From UBA6522 sp965204155 (lineage in GTDB: Bacteria > Pseudomonadota > Gammaproteobacteria > Steroidobacterales > Rariloculaceae): a stretch of DNA of 64,000 nucleotides. Shown here piece by piece: positions 16,403 through 25,968 of the stretch. Both the position numbers and the translations under genes were made by a program. The notes beneath the pieces were generated by a model that was given only the letters and a program-made list of their open reading frames with translations, did not search any database and was not told where the DNA came from. Location: assembly GCA_965204155.1 (NCBI GenBank), contig OZ241971.1, forward strand, positions 2,976,001-3,040,000, read 5' to 3'. How positions within the stretch are numbered: position 1 is the stretch's first letter; every line of letters starts with the position of its first letter.

Positions 16403-19400
16403 ATGACATTGCGACAGATCGAAGGACTTGACCAGCGATACAGCGCAGGCACGGAGTCGTTCTATCTCACCGGACTTCAAGCCCTGGTCAAGCTGCTGTT
16501 GTTGCAGAGCGAGAGCGATGCCGGGTCCGGCCTGAAGACCGCGGGTTTCGTTTCGGGCTACAGGGGATCGCCCCTCGCCGGACTGGACCAGGAACTCTGG
16601 CGGGCTAAACCATTTCTGGAACAGGCCCGGATTCACTTCCAGCCCGGGCTCAACGAAGACCTGGCGGCCACATCCATCTGGGGTACACAGCAGGTCAATC
16701 TGTTCCCCGGCGGCCGGTATGACGGCGTATTCGGGCTCTGGTACGGCAAGGGTCCGGGTGTCGACCGCAGCGGCGACGTGTTGAAGCACGCCAACAACGC
16801 GGGAACCGCAAGGCACGGCGGCGTCCTCGTCGTAGCCGGCGATGACCATATCTGCAAATCGTCCACGCTCCCTCACCAAAGCGAATACAGCTTCATGGAC
16901 GCGAGGATCCCGGTGCTCAACCCGAGCGATCTCCGGGACGTGCTCGAACTGGGCCTCAAGGGATATGCACTCTCGAGGTACAGCGGCTGCTGGGTCGCAC
17001 TCAAGCTCACCGAGGAACATGCGGATGCTGCGCAGACGGTCCGGATTCCGGACATCCCACGGATTGTGCGACCCGAGTACCGGTTACCGTCCGGAGGGAT
17101 GCATATCCGCTGGCCGGACGCACCCGCCGATCAGGAAATCCGCCTGCACAATCACAAGATTCCTGCCGCATTGGCGTTCACCAGGGCCAACGGGCTGAAT
17201 CGGCTGGTCATCGACTCTCCGAAACCGCGTATGGGGATCATCTCCGCCGGCAAGGCCTACCTGGATGTTCGCCAGGCCCTGGATGAACTGGGAATCGATC
17301 GGCAGCGAGCGTCCGAATTGGGCATCAGGGTATTCAAGGTCGGCATGAGCTGGCCACTGGAACGCCAGCAGCTTGGCGAATTTGCCTCGGGAATCGAGGA
17401 GGTGCTCGTCATAGAGGAAAAACGGGGCATCATCGAAGACCAGCTCAAGCAGCAGCTCTACAACCGCGGCGGTGCGGTTCGACCCCGAATCGTGGGCAAA
17501 ATGGACGAACACGGCGGACCGTTTCTTTCCGCCGTCGACGAGTTTACGCCGGCGTCGGTTGCCACGGCCATCGCCCGACGGCTATTGCGGCTCGTGCCGG
17601 ACGAGACGATCGCCCGGCGCCTGCCCCGGATCGAACGCGAGGCGCGTGCACTACAGGACGGGGCGGCATCGCCCTCAAGGCTGCCGCACTTCTGCTCCGG
17701 TTGTCCGCACAACACTTCCACGCGAATTCCCGAAGACAGTATTGCAGTCGCCGGAATCGGCTGTCACTACATGGCGACGTGGATGGACGACCGGGATACG
17801 AAGACATATACGCAGATGGGCGGCGAGGGCGCAACCTGGATTGGGCAGGCGCCGTTTACCGAGACGACGCACATATTTCAGAACCTCGGCGATGGCACGT
17901 ACGCCCACTCCGGCCTGCTGGCTGTACGCGCCGCGATTGCCGCCGGGGTCAACATGACCTACAAGATCCTTCACAACGACGCGGTCGCAATGACGGGCGG
18001 TCAGCCCGTGGAGGGCGCCATGACGGTGGAGCGGATGGCCCACCAGTTGACCGCGGAAGGAGTCGGGAAGATCGTCGTGGTCACGGATGAGACGCGGGGC
18101 TATCGTCACAAGGATTTGCCCGCGGGCGTGACTGTGCACCATCGCCGGGAAATGGACCGGGTACAGCGGGAACTTCGGGAACATCGCGGGGTTTCCGCCC
18201 TGATTTACGACCAGACCTGTGCTGCGGAACTGCGGCGTCGGCGCAGACGCGGCGAAGCCGAAGATCCGGACCGGTGGGTTGCCATCAATCCACTGGTCTG
18301 TGAAGGATGCGGTGACTGCAATTCGGTCTCCAACTGCCTGTCCGTGGTACCGCTCGAGACCGAATTCGGACGCAAGCGAACCATCAACCAGTCCGCGTGC
18401 AACAAGGACTTCAGCTGTATCGACGGCTTCTGCCCCAGCTTCGTGACCCTGGAGGGCGTGCGGCCCGGACTCCCGTCGCCGGGGCTCGATTCCATGCCGG
18501 GTCTGCCGGCGCCGGTGCGAATCGAGAAGTCGCCCTGCAACGTATTGTTGGCCGGCGTCGGCGGTACGGGGGTGGGCACGGTCGCGGCCATCCTGGGTAT
18601 GGCCGCCCATCTCGAGGGCCGCCGGGTGATGGCATTGGATCAGACAGGTCTTGCCCAGAAATTCGGCGCTGTCGTTTCCCATGTGCGCATCGGCACGTCC
18701 GCCGAAAACCTGCGCTGCGCCCAGATTCCCGTCGGCAAGGTCGATCTGCTGCTGGGCGCAGACCTGATCGTCGCAAGCGGCCCCGATATCCTGGCTCGTC
18801 TGGGCGCTGATCGAACCCGGGTCGTTGTCAATACGCACGAGGAAATGCCGGCGGCGTTCATTCTCGATCCCGATTTCGAGTTCGTGGAATCCGCAATGCT
18901 GGCCTCACTGGCAGGCGCGGCGCGTTCGGCGGATCCTGTTCTGGTGGATGCGACCGGGTTGACGACCGCGCTGCTCGGCGACGGAATCGCGGCCAATCTG
19001 TTCCTGCTGGGGGCGGCGTTCCAGCGGGGCCTGTTGCCCGTGTCCGAGGCTGCGATCATTCGCGCCATCGAACTCAATGGCGTCGCGGTGGATCGGAATG
19101 TTCAGGCTTTCACATGGGGCCGTCACGCCGTCGTGGATCCGGCCGCCGTGAAGCGCAGGGCAGGTCCGGCCGCGGAGCCCGAGCCGGTTTCTTCGAATCT
19201 GGACGACATCATCGAGCGCCGCGTGCGATTCCTGACCGGCTATCAGGATACGGCGTACGCCGGGCGCTATCGGGACTGGGTGGACCGGGTACGGCGCGCG
19301 GAGCAGCGTGTCTGCAGCGGCAGCACCCGGCTGACCGAGAGCGTTGCCCGATACTACTTCAAGCTGCTGGCCTACAAGGACGAATTCGAGGTCGCACGAT

Positions 19401-19870
19401 TGTTTGCGCAGACCGGCTTTCTTTCCGAAACCAGGGGAAAATTCGAAGGCTCCGCCAGGCTGAAATTCTATCTCTCGCCGCCGCTCATCGCGCGGACCGA
19501 TCCCGCTACCGGACGCCCGCGCAAGTATGCCCTGGGCGGCTGGGTGTTGCCGCTGTTCCGGGTACTTGCACGTCTCAGGCGGTTGCGTGGCACGCCGCTG
19601 GACGTATTCGGCCACTCGAAGGAACGGCGGGCAGAGCGGCAGTTGATTGTCGACTACGAGGCGCTGCTGTCGCGTATCGTTGCGGAACTGGATGAATCGC
19701 GGCTGGACCTCGCCGTGGAACTGACCGGACTGCCGGAGCGGATACGGGGGTACGGTCCTGTCAAGACGGCATCCATCGAGCGGGCCAGGGCCCTTGAAAA
19801 CGGGCTACTCAGGGCGTGGGCGGCACACCCCCCGGTGCCGGGCGACCGCCCCCGTTCAGAGGCAGCCTGA
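16403..19870 (+). CDS. Fused indolepyruvate ferredoxin oxidoreductase
   Basis: This 1155-residue single-chain IOR of the proteobacterial type oxidatively decarboxylates aryl-pyruvates or related 2-oxo acids to acyl-CoA. In order: a pyrimidine-binding alpha-like domain (GFVSGYRGSPLAGLD), a TPP-binding domain from about residue 450 (GIGCHYMATW, QMGGEGATW), a Cys-rich segment from about 632 (CEGCGDCNSVSNC and CNKDFSCIDGFC) likely to hold iron-sulfur clusters, a gamma domain from about 712 (GVGGTGVGTVAAI), and a C-terminal extension. The ATG at 16403 is placed just before the conserved N terminus. The electron acceptor gene is not adjacent. Confidence 0.92.
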   Translation: MTLRQIEGLDQRYSAGTESFYLTGLQALVKLLLLQSESDAGSGLKTAGFVSGYRGSPLAGLDQELWRAKPFLEQARIHFQPGLNEDLAATSIWGTQQVNLFPGGRYDGVFGLWYGKGPGVDRSGDVLKHANNAGTARHGGVLVVAGDDHICKSSTLPHQSEYSFMDARIPVLNPSDLRDVLELGLKGYALSRYSGCWVALKLTEEHADAAQTVRIPDIPRIVRPEYRLPSGGMHIRWPDAPADQEIRLHNHKIPAALAFTRANGLNRLVIDSPKPRMGIISAGKAYLDVRQALDELGIDRQRASELGIRVFKVGMSWPLERQQLGEFASGIEEVLVIEEKRGIIEDQLKQQLYNRGGAVRPRIVGKMDEHGGPFLSAVDEFTPASVATAIARRLLRLVPDETIARRLPRIEREARALQDGAASPSRLPHFCSGCPHNTSTRIPEDSIAVAGIGCHYMATWMDDRDTKTYTQMGGEGATWIGQAPFTETTHIFQNLGDGTYAHSGLLAVRAAIAAGVNMTYKILHNDAVAMTGGQPVEGAMTVERMAHQLTAEGVGKIVVVTDETRGYRHKDLPAGVTVHHRREMDRVQRELREHRGVSALIYDQTCAAELRRRRRRGEAEDPDRWVAINPLVCEGCGDCNSVSNCLSVVPLETEFGRKRTINQSACNKDFSCIDGFCPSFVTLEGVRPGLPSPGLDSMPGLPAPVRIEKSPCNVLLAGVGGTGVGTVAAILGMAAHLEGRRVMALDQTGLAQKFGAVVSHVRIGTSAENLRCAQIPVGKVDLLLGADLIVASGPDILARLGADRTRVVVNTHEEMPAAFILDPDFEFVESAMLASLAGAARSADPVLVDATGLTTALLGDGIAANLFLLGAAFQRGLLPVSEAAIIRAIELNGVAVDRNVQAFTWGRHAVVDPAAVKRRAGPAAEPEPVSSNLDDIIERRVRFLTGYQDTAYAGRYRDWVDRVRRAEQRVCSGSTRLTESVARYYFKLLAYKDEFEVARLFAQTGFLSETRGKFEGSARLKFYLSPPLIARTDPATGRPRKYALGGWVLPLFRVLARLRRLRGTPLDVFGHSKERRAERQLIVDYEALLSRIVAELDESRLDLAVELTGLPERIRGYGPVKTASIERARALENGLLRAWAAHPPVPGDRPRSEAA

Positions 19871-19937
19871 AGATCACGGCCTGGGTTGTTTGCCGAGGGC
19901 CCGCACTGGAAAGAACGACAAGGGAGGAGTTGCAGGG

Positions 19938-21230
19938 ATGCTGAACAGTTTTTTCAGGCTTGAACAGCACGGTACCACGGTTCGCCGCGAGCTGGCCGCA
20001 GGCGCGACGACCTTCCTGACAATGGCCTACGTGGTCTTCGTCAATCCCGCGATCCTCTCCGACGCCGGAATGGATCCCGGTGGCGTGTTTGTGGCCACCT
20101 GCCTGGCGGCGGCAGTGGGCACGGCGATCATGGGTCTGTGGGCGAACTATCCGATCGCCATGGCCCCCGGCATGGGACTCAACGCGTTCTTCACGTACGG
20201 GGTCGTGCTGGGCATGGGTTATCCGTGGGAGGTTGCGTTGGGCGCGGTGTTCCTGTCCGGCGTCGTGTTCGTGGCCATTTCCGTGTTTCGGGTGCGCGAG
20301 TGGATCATCAATGCCGTGCCCCATTCGCTGAAGATGGGCACGGTGGCCGGTATCGGGCTCTTTCTCGGCATCATCGCCATGGAGAACGCGGGCCTGGTGG
20401 TGGATAACCCGGCTACGCTCGTGGGTCTGGGTGACATGGGCCAGTGGAGCGTGGTGCTGGCCGCGCTGGGCTTTGCGGGTATCGTCGCGCTCGATCGGCT
20501 GAAGGTGCCGGGCGCCATCATCATCGGTATCCTGGGCGTGACGGCCGCCGGCGTCGCACTCGGTGTCAGCGACTTCAATGGCATCGCCGACGTCCCGCCC
20601 GACCCCGGCACGGTGATGTTCAGGCTGGATGTCCGCGCCGCACTGGACCTGGCACTGGTCGGCGTCATATTCGCCTTCCTGTTCACCGACCTGTTCGACA
20701 CATCGGGGACGTTGATCGCGGTGGCTCACCGTGCCGGACTGCTGGACGAACAGGGACGTCTTCCCAGACTGCGGCGGGCGCTGGTTGCCGATTCGCTGGC
20801 CACCGTTTTCGGCGCGGCCGCAGGTACCTCGTCGGTGACCTGCTATATCGAGAGCGCTTCGGGCGTACGGGCCGGAGGGCGCACGGGTCTGACCGCCGTG
20901 GTCGTCGCAGTGCTGTTCCTGGCGGCGCTGCTGCTGTCGCCGCTTGCCGCCACGGTTCCCACCTACGCCACCGCACCGGCGCTGCTGTTCGTGGCCTGCC
21001 TGATGATGCGAAGCTTTGTCGAGGTCGATTGGAGCGACGTCACGGAATACGTTCCGGCGGCAGCGCTGGCCATGACGATGCCGTTCACGTACTCGATCGC
21101 CAATGGGATTGCGATCGGATTCGTCAGTTACGCGGCCGCCAAGCTGCTGAGTGGCCGGCGCACGGCCCTCAAGCCGGCGGTGAGCGTGCTGGCGGTGCTG
21201 TTCATCTGCAAGTTTGTGTGGATCGGGTAA
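19938..21230 (+). CDS. NCS2-family purine/xanthine-uracil permease
   Basis: This 430-residue membrane protein has about 12 hydrophobic segments and AzgA-branch signatures: GATTFLTMAYVVFVNP near the N terminus, YPIAMAPGMGLNAFF, and the TM8-type FTDLFDTSGTLIAVA. Family members import hypoxanthine, adenine or guanine by proton symport, and no sequence feature decides which. AGGGAGGAG lies eight bases upstream of the ATG chosen. It follows the IOR gene by 67 bases on the same strand and may share its transcript. The next gene is convergent. Confidence 0.88.
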   Translation: MLNSFFRLEQHGTTVRRELAAGATTFLTMAYVVFVNPAILSDAGMDPGGVFVATCLAAAVGTAIMGLWANYPIAMAPGMGLNAFFTYGVVLGMGYPWEVALGAVFLSGVVFVAISVFRVREWIINAVPHSLKMGTVAGIGLFLGIIAMENAGLVVDNPATLVGLGDMGQWSVVLAALGFAGIVALDRLKVPGAIIIGILGVTAAGVALGVSDFNGIADVPPDPGTVMFRLDVRAALDLALVGVIFAFLFTDLFDTSGTLIAVAHRAGLLDEQGRLPRLRRALVADSLATVFGAAAGTSSVTCYIESASGVRAGGRTGLTAVVVAVLFLAALLLSPLAATVPTYATAPALLFVACLMMRSFVEVDWSDVTEYVPAAALAMTMPFTYSIANGIAIGFVSYAAAKLLSGRRTALKPAVSVLAVLFICKFVWIG

Positions 21231-21301
21231 CCGCCTCACGATCCGTAACGACCGCACACGAGGTGCCCCCCCGGCGACGAATTCCGGATTGGAACGGTGC
21301 G

Positions 21302-21646
21302 TTAACGCATCGCCCTCGCCTCTGCAGCCGTCGCGCACCGAATGCACCGGTCGGCGAAGGGATACGCCTGCAACCGTGCCAGCGGGATTTCTTCCTCGCA
21401 ATTCACGCAGATCCCGTAGGATTCGTTCTCCATCTGAGCCAGGGCGCTGGCGATCTTGCTCAACTCGCGACGCGTTTCGTTGCCAAGGGCATCCACTACC
21501 TCGGCATTTTCGAGTTCCTGAGCCTGTTCTTCGGAATCCGCGCTGTGCCCGGAGGTAATGTTGCGCTTGATGCGCTCCAGCCGGCTTGCCAGTTCCGCGC
21601 GCTTGGCAATCAGTACCTGTCTTATTTCTGCGTACTCCCGGTCCAA
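21302..21646 (-). CDS. TraR/DksA-type zinc-finger protein
   Basis: This 114-residue protein has an N-terminal coiled-coil-like stretch (ELASRLERIKRNI) and a C4 zinc finger at Cys80, Cys83, Cys101 and Cys104 (GICVNCEEEIP, DRCIRC). It is shorter than DksA and resembles the many small DksA/TraR relatives that bind the RNA polymerase secondary channel. Effects on transcription are likely but unproven. It lies nine bases downstream of the MerR-TPR gene on the same strand, suggesting co-transcription. Confidence 0.8.
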   Translation of the reverse strand: MDREYAEIRQVLIAKRAELASRLERIKRNITSGHSADSEEQAQELENAEVVDALGNETRRELSKIASALAQMENESYGICVNCEEEIPLARLQAYPFADRCIRCATAAEARAMR

Positions 21647-21655
21647 GTCGTATTC

Positions 21656-22501
21656 CTAGTCAGATAACTCGTCGCGCTCGTTTCTGAGGTCCCTGAAGCA
21701 TGCGAAGTGGTGCAGGGCGGCTTGTCTGTCGCCTCGCTGTTCGTAGAGGCGGGCAAGGTTGTAGTGTACATCGGGCAGCGCCGGGTCCACCGATAGCGCG
21801 TGGCGGTAGGTTTCCATGGCTTCCTGGAGCGCGCCCTGATCTTCCAGGACCACGCCCAGATTGAACGCCGCGATGGCGCTGGCGGGGTCGATGCCCAGGG
21901 CATCCCTGTACAACTCCTCAGCCTGACGATACGCGCGTTCATTGTGGAGCAGGCGTCCCAGATTGATGCGGGCGTTGACGTGAGTGCCGTCGAGCGCGAT
22001 GGCTTCACGGTAAGCCGCCACGGCATCGTCTCTGGCGCCCACGTGGTCGAACTCGAGCGCCAGCTCAAACCATTCGTCGCTCGTGTTCGCCCGGGCCCGG
22101 GCCTGGGGCGCGGCCGCCATTACCAGCGGTGCGACCTGCGCCGCGAGATCCTCGACCGTAAAGGCGAGAATGGTCTGCCCTGATTCCGGTTCCCAGGCTG
22201 TATCGCGTTCCTGGATCAGCACCCGCTGGCCGTCGGCCAGCACGCGAACCGAGCTCAGTGGCTGACCGGCCGGCAGGCGGTCGCGCGCGGCCGCCAGCGC
22301 CCGCCACACGCGCCGGGATTGCACGCCGGCCTCGAGCAAGCCGTTCGCGGTGCGTAACAGAACCAGATCCTGAAACGAAAATCGAAGTTGTCCCTGCTCG
22401 TTTCGACTGGGCGCAAGGAACTCTCGTTGTGCGAGGGAGCGCACACGTGCGGGAGTCATCCCGAGGAGTTCGGCCACCTGCCGAGTGGAATAGGGCCGCA
22501 T
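21656..22501 (-). CDS. MerR-type HTH / tetratricopeptide-repeat protein
   Basis: This 281-residue two-part protein has an N-terminal MerR-like winged helix (YSTRQVAELLGMTPARVRSL, then RFSFQDLVLLR) and a C-terminal array of three to four TPR units from about residue 160 (ALEFDHVGARDDAVAAYREA, NLGRLLHNERAYRQAEELY, AAFNLGVVLEDQGALQEAM, VHYNLARLYEQRGDRQAA). The middle segment is unassigned. The ATG at 22501 sits directly at the HTH; the frame extends 17 residues further upstream without similarity. DNA binding with TPR-mediated protein contact is inferred. It is upstream of the DksA-like gene. Confidence 0.75.
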   Translation of the reverse strand: MRPYSTRQVAELLGMTPARVRSLAQREFLAPSRNEQGQLRFSFQDLVLLRTANGLLEAGVQSRRVWRALAAARDRLPAGQPLSSVRVLADGQRVLIQERDTAWEPESGQTILAFTVEDLAAQVAPLVMAAAPQARARANTSDEWFELALEFDHVGARDDAVAAYREAIALDGTHVNARINLGRLLHNERAYRQAEELYRDALGIDPASAIAAFNLGVVLEDQGALQEAMETYRHALSVDPALPDVHYNLARLYEQRGDRQAALHHFACFRDLRNERDELSD

Positions 22502-22588
22502 CGGATTACCTGCCCGACGATCCGGTGGCTTGCGGCAATGAAATACACACAAACATGACGCGATAGTATATGTCGTTGGCCGTGCCAG

Positions 22589-23863
22589 CTACCCGGTCGC
22601 TTCCGGAAGATTGCCCGGGAACTCGCGAACGTGTTCCCTCACGATTTTGAAGCGATCGCGGTAGCTGGCAAAGCGCCGCGCCTCTTGTCCGGCATCGAGG
22701 CCAAAGGCTTCGGGCGAGTACCGGTGAACTCCGCTGGCGTTCCTGGGATTCGCCACCATGTAGTCTTCCATGCCTGCCCTGGCAGCGGGCGAAATCCGCC
22801 ACCCCAGTTGGTCGTAAATACGTTCCACGACACCGATGGGCGAGGCTACAAGCTCGGAGTACGCCACGTCCACCACGCGGTCCGGAAGGAGCGAATCACG
22901 CCGGTGCAGGAATCGCTCCAGCGCCCGGCTCCACCGCCGCGTGCAATCCCGGCCGATCTCGCAGGGGTCCACCTGACTGCTGAACGCAGCGCGCAGCGTA
23001 GTGGTCAAGCTGGCGATGGAGGGTATTGCCCGCAGCGGATCGCGATGGGTCTGTATCAGCCGCGCGTCCGGATACCGCCGCAGCAATGCGTCGAGGCTGA
23101 ACAGATGGGCCGGGCACTTCAGTACCCAGCGCGTCTTCCCTCGTCTGAATTGAAGTTGCTGCAGCATGTGGAAGTGCATTTCAAGACCCGTGGTCTGGCG
23201 GTCCGATTCGAACCAGTCCTGGTATGACGGTACCCGGTACAGGGTATGGAACACGGCGCTGGCGAATCCCGGCGCCATCAGCGCGACGCATTCCTCGGGC
23301 CGGTCGAATCCCGCGGGATGGATGCGCCGAAAATCCGGAGCGATGCGATTCGCCATGGCCAGGCGCGCGGAAGCCTTCCATTTTGCTCTTCGAAGCGCCG
23401 GCGGCGCCTCCGGGTACCCGGCGGGAAACATCGACTCCCAGGTCAGCGGCGCCCGTGATTCCGGATCCCGGACGAGCAGATTGTGAAGCAGTGTCGTACC
23501 GGTTCTGGGCAATCCGACGATGAACACCGGAGCCGTGATCCGCTGCTCGCCCACGGCAGGCCACAAGCGGCGATCCCGCTGAAGGAGGAGGGCCGTCTCC
23601 AGCAGGCTGACAAGGTAGCGGCGAGCCGTAAGGCGCCCGAACAGTGTCAGTTTCGCTTCCCGCTCCAGGGCCTCTGCCAGGCGCTCCATCGGGCCGTGAA
23701 TGCCCTCTACGCCTACATCGGTCAATCCGGTGGCGCGCCTGGCACTTTGGAGGAGTCGATCGGGATTGAGCGTCGGTGGGCCATGTCCGAGTCCCCGCAG
23801 CACCCGGTCGCCCTGGTTGAAGGCGCGCATCGCCGTGGACAGGCATGCATCGGCGACTCTCAT
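22589..23863 (-). CDS. Sulfotransferase family protein
   Basis: This 424-residue protein has the PAPS 5'-phosphosulfate loop VGLPRTGTTLLHNLL at about residues 116-130 and a 3'-phosphate-binding region around RLIQTHRDPLRAIPS. It should transfer sulfate from PAPS to a hydroxyl or amine of a small molecule, lipid or glycan. No signal peptide is seen, so it is likely cytoplasmic. It lies 18 bases downstream of ispA on the same strand, which hints, without proof, at an isoprenoid-derived acceptor. The next gene on this strand is the MerR-TPR gene. Confidence 0.8.
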   Translation of the reverse strand: MRVADACLSTAMRAFNQGDRVLRGLGHGPPTLNPDRLLQSARRATGLTDVGVEGIHGPMERLAEALEREAKLTLFGRLTARRYLVSLLETALLLQRDRRLWPAVGEQRITAPVFIVGLPRTGTTLLHNLLVRDPESRAPLTWESMFPAGYPEAPPALRRAKWKASARLAMANRIAPDFRRIHPAGFDRPEECVALMAPGFASAVFHTLYRVPSYQDWFESDRQTTGLEMHFHMLQQLQFRRGKTRWVLKCPAHLFSLDALLRRYPDARLIQTHRDPLRAIPSIASLTTTLRAAFSSQVDPCEIGRDCTRRWSRALERFLHRRDSLLPDRVVDVAYSELVASPIGVVERIYDQLGWRISPAARAGMEDYMVANPRNASGVHRYSPEAFGLDAGQEARRFASYRDRFKIVREHVREFPGNLPEATG

Positions 23864-23881
23864 GTGCGCATTCCGCTACTG

Positions 23882-24784
23882 CTACCGGGAGCGGTTGACG
23901 ATGAAATCGGCGATCCAGCGCAATCCGGCTGCGTCTTCGCCAAGACCGTCGAGTGCTCCAAGTGCGGTCCCGTACACTTCGCCGGCACGCCGGCGAGCGG
24001 CCTCCACGCCCAGGACGGAAGGATAGGTGGATTTCTCGTTCCTTTCGTCCGAGCCTGCGCTCTTGCCGAGCGTGGCCGAGTCGGAATCCACTTCCAGCAA
24101 ATCGTCCCTGATTTGAAAGGCCAGGCCGATATTGCAGGCAAACACGTCCAGCAGGCGCATGGTTTTCGCCCTGGCGCCCGCCAGTTCGCCCGGCATCATG
24201 ATGGCGGCCCGAATCAGTTCGCCCGTTTTCCTGCGGTGAATGTCTGCCAGTGCGGCTTCGTCCACAACGCGTCCTTCGGCCTGGAGATCGAGCACCTGGC
24301 CCCCGACCATTCCCTCGGGTCCCGCTGCCCTTGCCAGCCACTCCATCACTCTGGCCCCACGCGTACCAGAGCCCGCTGCATCCTGGCTGAGAACCTCGAA
24401 GGCTCGCGCCTGCAGTGCATCTCCCGCCAGAATTGCCATGGCTTCGCCGAACTTCCTGTGCGTGGACGGCCGGCCGCGGCGCATGTCGTCATCGTCCATG
24501 GCGGGAAGGTCGTCGTGGATAAGCGAGTAGGCGTGCACCAATTCCACGGCGGCCGCGATGGAGTCAACCCGCTCGGCGGCCAACCCGACCAGTTCGCCGC
24601 TGGCATAGCTCAACAGCGGGCGAACACGTTTGCCGGGCCCCAGTACCGCGTACCGCATCGCATCGACGAGTCGCTCGGGAGCCCCGCCGTTGCGGGTCAA
24701 AGCCCGCTCCAGCCGGGTGTTGACCCGGCTCACGTAGAGTTGGACCCGGTGGGCAAATCCTTGTTCTGGTGCCTGTGATACCAT
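23882..24784 (-). CDS. ispA: Farnesyl diphosphate synthase (polyprenyl synthetase)
   Basis: This protein of about 300 residues has both aspartate-rich motifs: the first in IHDDLPAMDDDDMRRG and the second in FQIRDDLLEVD, plus GKRVRPLL and the RKTGELI segment. Length and motif spacing match IspA, which condenses IPP with DMAPP and GPP to farnesyl diphosphate. The ATG at 24784 is used; another in-frame ATG at 24802 is possible. Neither has a clear ribosome site. It is divergent, 41 bases away, from the squalene synthase that would consume its product, so one regulatory region could serve both arms. Confidence 0.9.
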   Translation of the reverse strand: MVSQAPEQGFAHRVQLYVSRVNTRLERALTRNGGAPERLVDAMRYAVLGPGKRVRPLLSYASGELVGLAAERVDSIAAAVELVHAYSLIHDDLPAMDDDDMRRGRPSTHRKFGEAMAILAGDALQARAFEVLSQDAAGSGTRGARVMEWLARAAGPEGMVGGQVLDLQAEGRVVDEAALADIHRRKTGELIRAAIMMPGELAGARAKTMRLLDVFACNIGLAFQIRDDLLEVDSDSATLGKSAGSDERNEKSTYPSVLGVEAARRRAGEVYGTALGALDGLGEDAAGLRWIADFIVNRSR

Positions 24785-24825
24785 CGCACGCAATCGTACC
24801 ACCGGTCTGCTCCAACGGACTTGTC

Positions 24826-25941
24826 ATGCTGGTCAAACCCACCCCCAACCAGGCGGTTTCCGAGTGCCTGGTGGACCGCAACTACCAGGACTTCATTCTT
24901 CCGGGGGTTTCGCGGACGTTTGCCCTGACGATTCCCGTATTGCCGGGGCGACTCTCGGAGGTGGTGACCAATGCCTATCTGCTGTGCCGCATAGCCGATA
25001 CGATCGAGGACGATCCCCAACTCGACGAGCGCCGGAAGGGGGCATTCCATCGGCAATTTCTTGCCGCGATCAAGGGCAGAGAGGACGCCGCGGAATTCGC
25101 CGCCGCACTGGCGCCGCAGCTGTCTTCCGAGGTGTTGCCGGACGAGCGGGACCTGGTTCTCAATGCGGCCAGGGTGATCCGCGTCACGCATGGCTTCACC
25201 GAAAAGGAGCAGGAGGCGCTGACCCGCTGTCTCACCATCATGTGCACGGGTATGCCGAAGTTTCAGCGCAACAAGAGTCTGAGGGGATTGAAGGACCTGA
25301 CGGAAATGGGTGCGTACTGCTACGTGGTTGCGGGTGTAGTGGGCGAGATGCTTACGGACCTGTTCTGCATTCACTGCCCGGAACTGGTGAAGAAGCGGGT
25401 CGAGCTTCGGCGCCTGGCCGTTTCCTTCGGTCAGGGGCTGCAAATGACGAATATTCTGAAGGACATCTGGGACGATCGCAGCGGCGGACGCTGCTGGTTG
25501 CCGCGATCCATGTTCGCCGGTCGCCGGCTGCAGGTTGAACGGCTGGAGGAGTTTCACCGGACGCACGACTTTGCCGCGGGCATGAACTCGCTGATCGCCG
25601 TCACCCATCGGCACCTTCAGAACGCCCTGGAATACACATGCCATATCCCGGCGCGGGAGGCGGGGATTCGCCGATTCTGCCTGTGGGCGCTGGGGCTTGC
25701 GGTCATGACCCTGCAACAGCTTCATCGGAACCCTCAGTTCACGTCCGGAGAACAGGTAAAGGTCTCGCGGCGTACCGTCAGGGCGACCATTCTTGCAATC
25801 AATCTCATGCTCTCCAGCAACCGCTGCCTGCGATGGCTTTTCGGGGTGGCCGCCACCGGTTTGCCCCTGTGGCGGGCAGACCGGGCCACCTGGATGCGCA
25901 TGGTGGGCCCGGAGGGCGGTTTGGGCACGCCCGGGCGATGA
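24826..25941 (+). CDS. Squalene synthase (farnesyl-diphosphate farnesyltransferase)
   Basis: This 371-residue trans-isoprenyl diphosphate synthase has aspartate motifs DTIEDD (58-63) and NILKDIWDD (209-217), with YCYVVAGVVGE between them. It is closer in motif style to single-protein eukaryote-type squalene synthases than to the HpnC/HpnD pair. Expected reaction: two FPP plus NADPH to squalene via presqualene diphosphate. Hydrophobic stretches near the C terminus (CLWALGLAVMTLQQL and RWLFGVAATGLPLW) may associate with membrane. It opens the plus-strand mevalonate operon. Phytoene synthase is less likely because carotenoid genes are absent here. Confidence 0.85.
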   Translation: MLVKPTPNQAVSECLVDRNYQDFILPGVSRTFALTIPVLPGRLSEVVTNAYLLCRIADTIEDDPQLDERRKGAFHRQFLAAIKGREDAAEFAAALAPQLSSEVLPDERDLVLNAARVIRVTHGFTEKEQEALTRCLTIMCTGMPKFQRNKSLRGLKDLTEMGAYCYVVAGVVGEMLTDLFCIHCPELVKKRVELRRLAVSFGQGLQMTNILKDIWDDRSGGRCWLPRSMFAGRRLQVERLEEFHRTHDFAAGMNSLIAVTHRHLQNALEYTCHIPAREAGIRRFCLWALGLAVMTLQQLHRNPQFTSGEQVKVSRRTVRATILAINLMLSSNRCLRWLFGVAATGLPLWRADRATWMRMVGPEGGLGTPGR

Positions 25942-25968
25942 CCCAGGCGCAGGTGCCACCGATACCAC

